The position numbers were made by a program, and so were the translations under genes. From NCBI RefSeq assembly GCF_026151205.1, contig NC_087084.1, positions 1,960,312 through 2,024,311 on the forward strand: DNA of 64,000 nt, in the 5' to 3' direction. How positions within the stretch are numbered: position 1 is the stretch's first letter; each line of letters starts with the position of its first letter. This DNA comes from Bolinopsis microptera. Lineage: Eukaryota > Ctenophora > Tentaculata > Lobata > Bolinopsidae. Below, piece by piece: positions 35,101 to 45,374 of this stretch. The notes under the pieces were generated by a model. The model was not told the DNA's origin, did no database searches, and worked only from the letters and a program-made list of their open reading frames with translations.

Positions 35101-38100
35101 TGGTTGAAGACACAGAATGGTGGACTGGGACCCCGGGAAAATGGAGGACTCATTAGTCGTAATATGAGCTGTTAACGACTCGAGTTACTGAGTTGTTGGA
35201 CTGAAAACATGCATGTTGATTGACTACCAATGATTCGGATATATATTTAAGTTATTTCGATAAGTTTATTTCTTCTTTACTTGCTTATTATCATCGTTGA
35301 TATATCACAAAAACTATTGCATGAGCTGTTATGAGATTTTGGTTTCAAATGTTATATTGTGAAATCACTCATTTCTTATCATTTGACTTTTTGTGACTCA
35401 AACAAATGAGCATTGGAATTAACATTAATACTTCACTTCAACTGCATCAAATTGTCATCATACAGGAGGTGTTGTAGCTGAACAAGTTTAATGTGGTAAA
35501 CGTAGAGGTCATTAGGGTTATTATATTAATTTGGGTTTCGATATACTGGGCTACTGGAAATTTGGGCTATATCGGTTTTCTCCTTTTATATCTGCATTCA
35601 ATTCTGTATAATTATGTATTGTTTGAAAAGATTTAGATAAAAATAAGTTCATGTGAAGATTAAATTGACCAATCATGACCTTCAATTATTATGGAAACTC
35701 CAAACTTGACCGTTTTCAAGCCGGGATGTGTACTTCGTATATACCTCATGTTACATTCCACTGGATTAAATGATATATTCATAAATATAAATATAAAGAA
35801 GGGAACTTAAACTGAAGAATGAGAGACTATAAATTATTAAACTTGTAATTTATAACGTCGCACTCACTATCACTAAGTCTGGAGAATTATAGTCGCGCAC
35901 TTAGTTAGATGAAACAAAGAGAAATTCGTAAGTATTTCAAAGTAAATTGTTACAAGTTAACTGAATTAAAATTTTTAATTTTGAATTATAATAATAATTG
36001 ATACGATTGGAAATGGTTGCAAAAATTCTAATACCACAAACATAATATCATATATATTATATAAGTTTAATGAAAACACATTTTAAATATCAATATTCTA
36101 TAACAATTACCACAACATGGTGAATTATCTAAAACAATGTCAATAAACTAATTTAAAAAATAAACTTTGTGGTCATCTACTTATATGGGCATCACGTGGT
36201 CATCTCCTCAGATTTAACACTCGTAGTCACATTTCTTCATAAGGTTTCTCTCGACTCTTGCGCACTTCTTCAACTCTTTCTTACTTAGTGGTGCTTCCTC
36301 AGGTTCTGATTCTACAGGATAAAAATACAACGTCAGTATCAGATAGTTCCTTAAGTGACAGCTAGATATTAAACAGCATTTAATCCACACCAAGCAGATC
36401 AATCAAGATCTGAAGCTTAAAAACTAATCTTTAATTGAAGATCAGTTTTTAATGTAGATAAAATTGAATCTAGACCAAATGAAAGATCACCTACCTCGCT
36501 TACTCCTAGATGGTTGGTAGCTTGCACAGTTTCCACCGGGGCAGGGTGTGTGCTGGTCTCCCGCGCAACACAAACTGTCTCTCTGAATCACACTGCCGTC
36601 ACATTGGGCACCCTGAGGAGCGTAGACCTTCTCCATGTTCGAGGCACAGCAGTGCTGGCCGTTGTAGTACACGTTAGGATGAGAAGCAGGACATTGAGGT
36701 ATATCTGAAATATAAGCTGTTTATTAAATAAATAAATAGATATGTAAGTCTTGTGAAAATAAACGTAGGAAATGTTTCTAGGAAACATTTTTAACTTACT
36801 TTGATTCATCATTATTCTTACACCTGATCATAACTTTGTACCCATTCTCAGAGATATCTTACATACGCTCTTAAGGTTCTTCTCTTAAAGTTAGTTATTA
36901 GGTGCACCTAATAACTAGATACGATGCTCCTCTTAAAATGTCCTTTTTCTTGAGGTCTACTAAGTCCGTAAGATCAACTTGCATCCTCTCTCCGGACGAA
37001 TGAACTAATTAAAGGACATCAAGATTTGAAGCTTATTTAAACTAATTATACTCATTATACTAATTATACGACCAGCTCACCTGGTGTGGGTGCTGGGTTG
37101 CTCTCACAGTTTCCACCGGGGCAGGGTGTGTGCTGGTCTCCCGCGCAACACAAACTGTCTCTCTGAATCACACTGCCGTCACATTGGGCACCCTGAGGAG
37201 CGTAGACCTTCTCCATGTTCGAAGCACAGCAGTGCTGGCCGTTGTAGTACACGTTAGGAAAATCAGTAGGACAATGATTTACAACAACTTCCTCTTCCTC
37301 TGAAATATAAGCCTTACGTATTATTATAATAATATAAATATTTTTAATAAAAAAATTTGGAAATCAAAATGTTCTATTTTATACTAGTACTGAAAAATTC
37401 TAATACAATGATACAACGAATATATATTTAAAACGGAGGAATTTTGTTGGCTAATCTATCTCTTATTAAAACAGGCTTTAAACTCACCATTGTTATCAAC
37501 AGATTCGTCACAAATAGAGTTGTAGCCCTTTTCCAAACATCCTTCAAACTTTTTGTTCATCTTGTTACATTTCCTTGCTGCTCTAGCTGCTTTGCGGGCT
37601 GCTTTGCGGGCTCCTGGATCCAGCTTTCCTTTCTTACCTCCTTCAGCCAAAGTGAGAACTACCAGAACGATCAAAACTCCGAAAAACACCTTCATTTTTG
37701 CACTACGGTGTTTGAATATATCAAAGTAATAGTAAAGGGATTCAGCTCAAAATGATATTAATAAATTTACTAGTGGTGACCTTATCACGTTAATAGAATT
37801 CTAAGGTGCCAGCATTCAGAACTGCCCTAAAACAAATGCAAGTTGTTGGTATGCTGATGAGCTGGTTCCAAGTTCTAACTGTCAATATTATAGAGGCCGT
37901 CAATGCTGTACATACAAACAAATGTATCAATCATTTCGGTGTCCGATGTACATTTTTTCCTTCAATCCTTTGAAGCGAATGATGTGCTATGTTTTAAACT
38001 GACTGCATTCAAAACCTTTTAAACTCAAATAACAATTCACGAAGAACTTTAAACAACATGTCATCTTGGACTTAAAACATGTCATTGGCATCACAATCTA

Positions 38101-41100
38101 TTAAACTATAATTTCTAAAGCTGATAAAGTTCTAATAACGATAATTTGACGCTAGTCAGTAAGTTCATGATGCAGCAACCATTCGTTATAGGCAAGTCTG
38201 GTTAGTCTTGAGTCTATATATCCATTATCTATGGAAGAAGAGTATTCATAGTTTTACTGGCTAGTTTAACTGGCTAATCTTTAACCACGAACGCCTGGCA
38301 CTATTTGAAAACGCGTACGTGTAAAACGTTAAGATATTGCCCAAGTCAATATATCTATTTTCGATGAACGTCCCCAATTAGGCCATGAGACCCATGATAT
38401 TGGCCCGGGAAATATTGGTTAATGCTGTTTATTACTCCCTGATCCGTTAAAATAAATGCCGTGTAATATTTCATGATCCCTCTATAATAGCTGAGAGAAA
38501 GCACTCAACTCTCAAGACAGCAAGACGTACTCAAAACGTAAAAAACAAAAATAAGTTAATAATTTACTGAATTCTAAATGATATGGTTTATTAAGTATAG
38601 CTGTGGTCAGTTTACTTCCGCCCTCATCAGATGAAAAGTTCACGTGTGAAACTATCCTCACCTTCCGGTAGACTCTTTATATAAGTTTATACAAGTTTTA
38701 TATATAGTTTTATATAAGTTTTATTTCTTTGTGTTTTCGGAGTCAGTTGAGCTTTTCCCTCATCACATCATGACCAATACCAGAACCACTAAAGCAATAT
38801 GGCAGAGTTTCTTTAACGTACCACCACTACTGACTAAACTATTGTGTACCAATTATAATAACCACCAAGCTCGCTATTGAAACAAAATAATTTATAAAAT
38901 TTTCTAAATAAGAAGATGTTTGGACACATTCTCAGGAGTATGGAGAACACCCCAGCCCAAACGGCTCTCTCTTTTGCAATTGAATCAGATAATTTATTCA
39001 TTGGTAGATTGGGGAGACCTAGAATGAACTTGTTATCGGTTTTAAGAAGTGATTTAAGTAATAGAAATTTGCAAATAGACAACTTGCATGAATTGAACGA
39101 AATTAGAGATATAGCTGCATGCAACAGATGTTGGGAAAATCTTTTTCAAGGGTACAGTTTACCGCATTAAGGTATTTTTAAGAATCATTTTTGTCGGTAA
39201 GATCCTGTTTTATAATAATAATAAATAATTGATACTAATAAGCAAAATAACTTATAAAATTTCCCAAAATAACCGAATATTTTATCTCAGATTCGACAAT
39301 ATGTGGGACACGTGGGGGGAAATGTCAGAAGGTTGGAACACACAAGCAAGGGAGATTGTCCATGTCATCCTCTCTGCTGCTGTCGTGGTTCCAGTTGTCT
39401 TTATACTGAGTATTGTTGTTTGGCTTCTCAGGATCATGAATGAGAAGGTACCGTTTCTTTTGCATTTTTTTTCTGGATGAAACTTTTAGCTTATATAATT
39501 ATTTTACCATCGTACATATATAATAATTAGACTAACAGGCATTAAGAATATCATCTGACCTGTTGCATTACATAATTAAGTTAATTATTAACGCATAGAG
39601 TAGCTACTTATAGCGTGTTCTGACCGTCAAGACACAGCGAGGGTACTTAAAATGTGTATTTGCTATGTTGTGTAGCTGATATTATATCACAAAGAAGCGG
39701 GTTGCGTGGAGGTCAAATAATTAAATACTCAAATCACGCTGAATTAACAAGGAGGATTTAATGTTCGGAAATCAGGATAAAACGGCCTACTCTTGAAGAT
39801 TGCAACAGTTGAGATGGATTAGACAATGATAGATTAGACTTCCACTCCACTTGACCATTTGAAATCTATAATTATTGAACGAGAAGGTCCTACAATCTTC
39901 AGGAGCATTTTAAGGTATTTTGTTTCTTCAGTAAAAATTAGTTCATTTTTACCCTGGTATACTGATTGTATCATAGAACTAGAAGGTCATTTAGAAACCC
40001 CCATAAAATAATATATTCAGATTTAAGTAACTACTATATCGCGATAGTTTTCCCGTACTCTAAAAAGGGCGTAGCTGAGGTTTAAAGATACATGAAAAAT
40101 CATCCACCCAAATTATGGTTGAAGTATAAAAGACCCTAGGGAGCACAATTAATAACTTTACAAACCTTCTAAACTCGCTAAGTTGCGCCAGGTTTTAACC
40201 AGACACAGGATTATAGATTATTGTGAGTATTACTATTAGCAACAATTGCGAAAATATTGCTAAGTAATACCGTAGTAAGTTAGAAATGGTGTCAATTGGA
40301 AAGTCGAATACTATAGAAGGAAATCTTATTAATTATATTCTTAACCAGCTTGAGTAATTATAAACGATAATGAAACGAATCAAGAAATATACGAATAACA
40401 CGCAGGGGTGTACGAAGCGGGGGCAGGGGGGGCCATCTCCCCCCCCTCATGAAATCTGGGCAAGGGGCCAAAAAGGGCCAACTTTTTAATTTAGGTTTCT
40501 AAAAATTTTTGGAAAAATAATTTTCCCGAAAATTTTCCAAGTCAAAAAATGTTTAACTCAAAAATTTTCTAAGTCAAAAATTTTCTAAGTTTTCTTGGAA
40601 ACTACTTTTGTTCATGTTTCATGCTACCCTGATCATTATGAGTCAAAAATATTTTTTTCGGTTTTCGAAGTTCGATATACGAATTTGGACTCGATGGTTC
40701 CCCTTCGTAATGAGATCTCGGAAGGCAGGCCTCCCCTTCGCAATACGAGCTCATAAGTAGGAGCTCTGCTTTCAGAGGTACGTATCGAGAATGACTCGGA
40801 CCGAAAATTTTCTAATTCAAAAATTTTCAAAGTTTTCTTGGAAACTACTTTTGTTCATGTTTCATGCTACCCTGATCATTATGAGCCAAAAATATTTTTT
40901 CGGTTTTCGAGGTTCGATATACGAATTTGGACTCGAGGGTTCCCCTTTGTAATGGGATCTCGGAAGGCTGGCCTCCCCTTCGCAATACGAGATCGGAAGC
41001 GGGAGCTCTGCTTTCAGAGGTACGTAATTTCGAGAATGACTCGGAACGAAAATTTTCGAAGTCAAAAATTTTCAAAGTTTTCTTGGAAACTACTTTTGTT

Positions 41101-41349
41101 GCTATACTACCCTGATCATTCTGAGCCGAAAATATTTTTTTCGGTTTTTTTGAAGTACCTACATTTGGAAGGTTGTGGAAGTGACACTGATTGGTTTCAT
41201 ATACTAATTATAGAAAACGTGATATTTGGTCCTCAGATTTAAAGGAAAATGCGAAATATGACGTGGAGAACTGAAAAAAAATCGCGATTTGTCGTGAGGC
41301 CCCCGAAATTAAGGCTTTGGTGCGAAGCGCCAAAAAATATTTAGAATTT

Positions 41350-41381
<32 letters not shown>

Positions 41382-44300
41382 TGAAGAAAATCATTCCTAC
41401 ACCCCTGATAACACGTACTCCAGTTAACTATATTCAAATACTGCAGTTTCAGCTGAACAGCTCGAGTAAACATGAAATACGGGTTTGTGATGTGGCAGTG
41501 TGGCGCCCGCACGGCTAACAGATTGTCCGGTTGAAGCACAGGTTTCTATGAAGTCTTATAGAGAGAAGAGAAGAAAATGAAAAAAGATTATAATGATGAG
41601 CTGTCTCTCTAATATCGTGCTAACTCTCTAATATCGTGGAGATTAAACAGAACAGAAAAATGTGCATGAAGTTTGACGTGTAATCACTGAGTAGACAAGA
41701 GTCTAAGTATCTAGAGCTGTCAGACAATACAGGTCAACTAATGGGGACGTGTGGAACACATGAGTGAAGACTATTAATAGTTCTAGTGACAACCCTGGAG
41801 GAGAAATGGGTGGTTGAAGACAGGTCATCATGTTAGCTCACAGTTGTGCCCTATATTACGACAAAAACATTATATTCATCGCCCGGCAAGAAGACCGCTA
41901 AAAGGGCTTAGAATAACTTAGCGATTGGTATGCCACGTCTCGTGACAAACTAGTTGAAGCTCAGTGTTTTGATTGGTTCAATAAGATCACGTGATTTTTC
42001 AAATTGGGCGGAGAACTAGAAGTGTGAGAGGAGAACTAGAAGTGGATAACTAGAAGTGTGCCGGTCTTCTATGTGATAAACAACACCACCACCATGATCA
42101 GCCAGTTATTCACCGAGTTTTAAGTTAAAATCTAAAGCAAATCACCAGCACACCATGGTCGCAGTTATATCGCTTTAACAATATGCCATTTCTCAGCAGG
42201 AGTCTCTGCTACTCCTTACTTACTTACTTTGGGCGATGCTCGATCGAAATCTCCTCCACTCTACGTCTCCAGATGGTTCTGTCGCACATAACTGTTCGGA
42301 GATCTTCTACCCGCAACCCTGTGTCCCTGGCTACGGTGTCAAGAAAAGAGAGTGGTCTCCTCCCACGCCTGAACTGTGGCAGCCGCCAAGGAAGGATGGT
42401 AGAGATGACCTGGTCTGAAGCTCTCATGCAATGCCCAGCAAATCTGGCACGTCTCTGTGCAACGATGGTGGAGATGGAAGGGAGGTCACCATAGATTTGC
42501 TTTAGGGTTGGATGCTTCTTCCATGAAAGATTCCTGGCTTTCATTAGGAGCCTGGTGTAGCACCCGGCGAGACGCTTCTCAAACTGCTTGTTCAAGGTCC
42601 AGGTTTCTGAGCCATACAGCAGAACAGGTTCGATGCATGCTCTGAAGAACTTGACTTTCAGCTGGTCAGAAATGCCAGAGGTCCATACCTTCTGCAGTTT
42701 GATACAGGCTGACCAAGCCATGCCTTTCCTGGTGTTGAAGTCCTTCCTGCTCTCTGCAATATATGAGCCCAAGTATTTGAAGTCATCAACCTGCTTGATC
42801 TGGTAACCGGATATTGAGTTCACGGGGGCAGCATCAGGAATGTTGTGCTACTCCTTAGTCAGTAGTAAAGACTGTTAACTGAACTTTGGGTTTTAGCCAA
42901 CGCCCAATGACAGTCTTCACTCGATGAGGAACGTGCCAACAGGGCGTCAGTTCTTTACTAAGTTGTAAGCTCAACAAAATTTGCCGGGCTAGAAGACCGT
43001 TAAATTAAAGGTCTTAGCGATCGGTGTGCCACGTCTGGTGACAAACCAGTTCAGTGACAAACCAGTTCAGTGACAAACCAGTTCAGTGACAAACCAGTTC
43101 AGTGACAAACCAGTTCAGTGACAAACCAGTTCAGTGACAAACCAGTTCAGTGACAAACCAGTTCAGTGACAAACCAGTTCAGTGACAAACCAGTTCAGTG
43201 ACAAACCAGTTCAGTGACAAACCAGTTCAGTGACAAACCAGTTCAGTGACAAACCAGTTCAGTGACAAACCAGTTCAGTGACAAACCAGTTCAGTGACAA
43301 ACCAGTTCAGTGACAAACCAGTTCAGTGACAAACCAGTTCAGTGACAAACCAGTTCAGTGACAAACCAGTTCAGTGACAAACCAGTTCAGTGACAAACCA
43401 GTTCCATTTTCTGCCGTCAAATATCGAGAGGTAGGTATTATTAATAGGTACGGATTTCAGTAAAGTAAACCGAAAAAAATATGTTAAGCTCATAGTGATC
43501 AGGGTAGCATAAACCGTGGAAAACAATCGGTTCCAGGAATCCACTTTCACAAGCATTTCTTAACGCACTCGTCTACTGACGTAACATTGTTAGCCAAAAA
43601 CGTTGTAAAAGTTGACACTACACATAAAGTTGACCACTAGAAGTAGACATATAAAACTTGACCACTAGACATAAACTTGACCACTATAGACACCCCAATC
43701 AATGTAGGGAAAACTGGAAACATTCACATGACGATGACTTACCCCACTTAAGGAATTGTGCGAGAAGATGAACAAAGGCAAAGATGAGGAAATAAAATAA
43801 TGTGTAATGTGTTATGCAAGGTTAGTTAGGCATAACTATAAGCTCATAAGGTTAGTTAGGAGTTAATTTGTTAAACTTATAAGTGACGCGGTTGAATCAT
43901 GAAATTTGGAACCATGAGAACATTGATCAATTGTTAAGACAATCTATACGGACAACAGCTCATGAGGGTACGGGGGGAGATCATACACTTAGTACCGGAC
44001 ATCACGTTGGTGGGTGGGTCATTTTTTCTTCTAAAAACACAGTTAGTACATGGTACTAACTGGTGGGTCTACTGCCCATTTTCCAGAAAAACAGTTAGTA
44101 CATGGTACTAAAGGGGGTGTCTAACCCCAAAAAAACCCATTTTACCTCAAATTTCAATTTTGGGAATGGGTTTTGAGGTTTTTATAAGTTTTTTTTTGGG
44201 TTTTTTTTTAAATTTTTAAAATTTTGTTAAGTCTTCCTTTAAAAATTAAATGAGCTCTTTAAAAAAAAGCAATTTCTGGGTGGGTATCTTATTCTATATA

Positions 44301-45374
44301 CCAAAAAACAGTTAGTACCACGATTTTTCGACAGTTAGTACCACAAAAGGCGGCAAAAGGGGTGGGTGTCTTACGTATTATCCAAAAAAACAGTTAGTAC
44401 CGCAAAGGGGGTGGGTGGGTCTAGTGAAAAATATCCAAAACTACACTTAGTCGACGTGATGTCCGGCACTTGGTACCTGATCCCCCCGGAGGGTAAAGGA
44501 ATTGGAAATAGTTTTACGAACATTGTGATAGTGAAAAACTTATAGTTATACAAAGGATACCACAATGCTGGCAACATAACACCACCTCTAAGTCGCCCAC
44601 AAAACGCCACTGGGCTGCAAAATTTTGCCACTACTCGATAGATCTAAAGATGTAAAGTGATTTAAACCTCATTCTGTCCGATAACCATAATATGCCAGAA
44701 CCACGTGCCTAAGAACAACTTGTTCACTTGAATAACTGTGGAAATTTCTGGAATCTACGAAAAAATACTCATTGTACACAATAGCATAAAATGTAAAATG
44801 TTTTAAAATAACCGTGTATAAACGGTTATGATTACAGGAGTGTCTGCTTTATTCTCGGACAATGAGCCCTCAGTCCCCACAAAAAATAATCTTTAGAATT
44901 ATAGTTAAGACTAGTAGTAAAATTTGCGAAAAGGAACTCATGGTCAGTCTATAAAACACATGAAAAGCAGTGTGCCCTTAGTCTCTAGCTTTGTCATCAA
45001 AACACGTGATTCGATCACGTGATGTTATCTCATTGTAAACAGGTAAGGGTTTATTTGTTTCATTACGTGTAGTATGGTAAATTATTAACAAAAATTAACT
45101 AATAATATTATGTAGTGGATTTGAAGTGGAACATCGAGTTCCGTTCTGGCGAGCTGGGAGGAACTTTTGAGATCGTCTGGAAGCCATAAGTTGAGTAATG
45201 CGCAAAATGGAATTAAGCTTGGTAAAAAATATCAATTTTTAACCTTATAAATTTCAGATGACGCTGAGAAACGAGATCATGGGATCCGAGCTTAACATGC
45301 TGAGAATTGACAAAGCTAATTTCTTAAAAGAAAAACGCTTAGGTTCAAATGGAAATGGGAATAAATATGACTGA
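26116..45374 (+). CDS. Transmembrane channel-like (TMC) protein, 13 exons, 746 aa
   Basis: TMC family: pore-forming, TMEM16-like fold; some members are mechanotransduction channels. Exons: 26116-26220, 26595-26817, 26946-27030, 27535-27699, 28835-28970, 29095-29202, 29674-29782, 30266-30912, 31148-31285, 32188-32274, 32468-32631, 39291-39447, 45258-45374. Every junction keeps phase. The N-terminus is acidic (VDDDLVDDNLVDEE) and cytoplasmic. Membrane part: FVRYLLMINIGSAIFWVGFV, then WLFFSGYEEV, a large exon with several TMs, and the TMC-domain signature CPQLYWGQEFYKL across exons 8/9. It continues with WFGNLFCPLL, KSCCQPPTKRYNSNNSMFF and VDCGPWKSPK. Exon 12 carries the last TM (HVILSAAVVVPVVFILSIVV) and exon 13 a charged helix. 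Weak points: the exon 4 acceptor (pyrimidine-poor) and the start. Intron 11 (6.7 kb) contains whole genes on both strands. Confidence 0.9.
28620..28750. repeat. Degenerate interstitial telomere-like (CCCTAA)n
   Basis: About twenty imperfect CCCTAA units in TMC intron 4. The antisense Leu-Gly frame over it is an artefact of the repeat. Confidence 0.9.
31286..32030 (+). repeat. Array of ~12 decoy 5' splice sites in TMC intron 9
   Basis: Each ~57-bp unit contains ATGTCTCTCATCTACTTCCA followed by G|GTAAACTAGTCAACTGG, a variable G run and CACACATG. The first 21 nt are the exact end of exon 9 (31265-31285) with its donor. Decoys lie at about 31326, 31384, 31447, 31505, 31557, 31617, 31673, 31729, 31788, 31839, 31892 and 31949. 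Read-through from exon 9 meets GTA AAC TAG at once. Confidence 0.95.
32398..32467 (+). repeat. Duplicated acceptor and exon start of TMC exon 11
   Basis: The ~43-bp unit TATAAATTATGRAAATTTT..AG plus GCACTMATMAAGAGCT occurs once as a decoy (AG at 32422-32423) and once joined to the full exon (from 32468). The exon copy is ~16 nt. Confidence 0.8.
32629..32722 (+). repeat. 24-bp tandem repeat containing the TMC exon 11 donor
   Basis: Four copies of AAGTAAGTTATTGAATATAA plus four bases. The first provides the genuine donor A|GTAAGT at 32632; the other three are perfect decoy donors. Confidence 0.9.
32723..33623. other. TMC intron 11 before the nested apple-repeat gene
   Basis: AT-rich. A direct duplicate of CACGTGTTAACCTATAAAAA lies near 33031 and 33065. 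A 26-bp tandem (CCAACTCATCAGTTTGCCAG plus TGCTCA) is present three times at about 33411-33486. The start of the nested gene's transcript is not evident. Confidence 0.55.
33624..35175 (+). CDS. Secreted protein with five PAN/apple-like repeats, intronless, frameshifted after the signal peptide
   Basis: ATG at 33624 begins a signal peptide (MKVFFVVVIVLVFITLAEGG) and KKGKLDPAARKAARKAAK, shared with the genes at 37695 and 54677. That frame hits TAA at 33753. The matching continuation (SCKKNIKKFEGCLKNGY) is in the +1 frame, so a one-base indel near 33735-33748 separates them. Downstream are a Lys/Cys module (KKCAKFGKKLKKCDYEC), a TEPKPEP linker repeat, and five ~70-residue repeats of the pattern C..DFWGADLRNF..C..C...C.S.TLRKSDN.CWLK...GP...N..C. 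These resemble PAN/apple modules (secreted protein or carbohydrate binding). It lies entirely within TMC intron 11 on the same strand. No intron is present, unlike its two paralogues. Confidence 0.82.
35176..36213. other. Spacer between the apple-repeat gene and the CC-module gene
   Basis: No gene. From 35459 it begins the duplicated segment: 35459-36200 matches 48829-49600. It contains the 3' flank of the minus-strand gene ending at 36214. Confidence 0.6.
36214..37695 (-). CDS. Secreted Cys-rich protein with two near-identical CC modules, 244 aa
   Basis: Exons on the minus strand: 37488-37695, 37081-37299, 36495-36704, 36214-36311. All internal junctions are phase 1. Exon 1: signal peptide MKVFFGVLIVLVVLTLAEGG, basic KKGKLDPGARKAARKAARAA, then CNKMNKKFEGCLEKGY. 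Exons 2 and 3 each encode one module with the shared core VYYNGQHCCASNMEKVYAPQ, then GAQCDGSVIQRDSLCCAGDQ, then HTPCPGGNC. The two cores are identical in protein, so they are a very recent duplication or under conversion. Exon 4: LSKKELKKCARVERNLMKKC and DYEC-stop. The module family is not recognised. It lies antisense inside TMC intron 11. Paralogues: 33624-35175 and 49633-54677. Confidence 0.85.
37696..38881. other. 5' flank of the CC-module gene within TMC intron 11
   Basis: 37696-38362 is partly repeated at 54678-56158 of unit B (for example GATATTGCCCAAGTCAATAT). It probably contains the minus-strand promoter. No coding feature seen. Confidence 0.5.
38912..39241 (+). mobile_element. 5'-truncated LINE tail with long target-site duplication
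   Basis: It starts with a frame at 38916 reading MFGHILRSMENTPAQTALSF ... GRLGRPRMNLLSVLRSDL, the typical extreme C-terminus of endonuclease/RT LINE ORFs. It ends in an ATAATAATAAATAA-type tail. The flanks are an imperfect ~30-bp direct repeat, 38882-38911 and 39242-39272 (ACAAAATAAYTTATAAAATT core). The insertion sits just upstream of TMC exon 12. Confidence 0.75.
39448..40402. other. TMC intron 12, 5' part
   Basis: No gene seen. In unit B the equivalent intron is only about 113 bp, so most of 39494-45187 appears to be inserted DNA. Confidence 0.6.
40403..41407. mobile_element. Non-autonomous hAT-like element with 8-bp target-site duplication
   Basis: Terminal inverted repeats CAGGGGTGTAcGAA / TTCcTACACCCCTG are bounded on both sides by the exact 8-bp direct repeat ATAACACG (40395-40402 and 41408-41415), the hallmark size for hAT elements. 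The interior has two and a half direct copies of a ~240-bp sequence (from about 40576) and a 29-C run (41352-41380). There is no transposase. A related ~180-bp copy lies inverted at 47390-47575. Confidence 0.92.
41408..42223. other. TMC intron 12, left flank of the RT fragment
   Basis: No gene. About 41881-41975 is a diverged direct repeat of 42976-43055 (GAAGACCG ... GCCACGTCT.GTGACAAAC.AGTT), bracketing the RT fragment. Confidence 0.55.
42224..42823 (-). pseudogene. LINE reverse transcriptase C-terminal fragment
   Basis: A 199-residue antisense frame without a functional start contains VDDFKYLGSYIAES, KVWTSGISDQLKVKFFRACI, PVLLYGSETWTL and KRLAGCYTRLLMKARNLSW. This is the thumb/tail of an RTE/CR1-type endonuclease-RT polyprotein. 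The catalytic RT core is absent. It lies between two diverged direct repeats in the TMC intron 12 insert. Confidence 0.85.
43038..43404 (+). repeat. 16-bp tandem array (~23 copies)
   Basis: Perfect repeats of GTGACAAACCAGTTCA. The seed unit is the end of the flanking direct repeat that also occurs at about 41940-41970. Confidence 0.97.
43966..44496. mobile_element. ~530-bp inverted-repeat (foldback/MITE-like) element
   Basis: The ~45-bp imperfect inverted ends share GGGGGGAGATCA/TGATCCCCCC and ACCGGACATCACGT/ACGTGATGTCCGGC. The interior repeats ACAGTTAGTAC several times. There is no coding capacity, and the target-site duplication is unclear. Confidence 0.65.
45118..45186 (+). other. Possible orphan terminal exon in TMC intron 12
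   Basis: After a TTATGTAG acceptor, the frame beginning at the GAT at 45119 reads DLKWNIEFRSGELGGTFEIV plus WKP-stop, coding-like in composition. A strong donor CAG|GTAAGG lies at 45041. Its phase does not fit TMC exon 12 (which would read Trp-Ile-stop). It lies at the extreme right edge of the insert and is absent from unit B. It may be chance. Confidence 0.3.
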
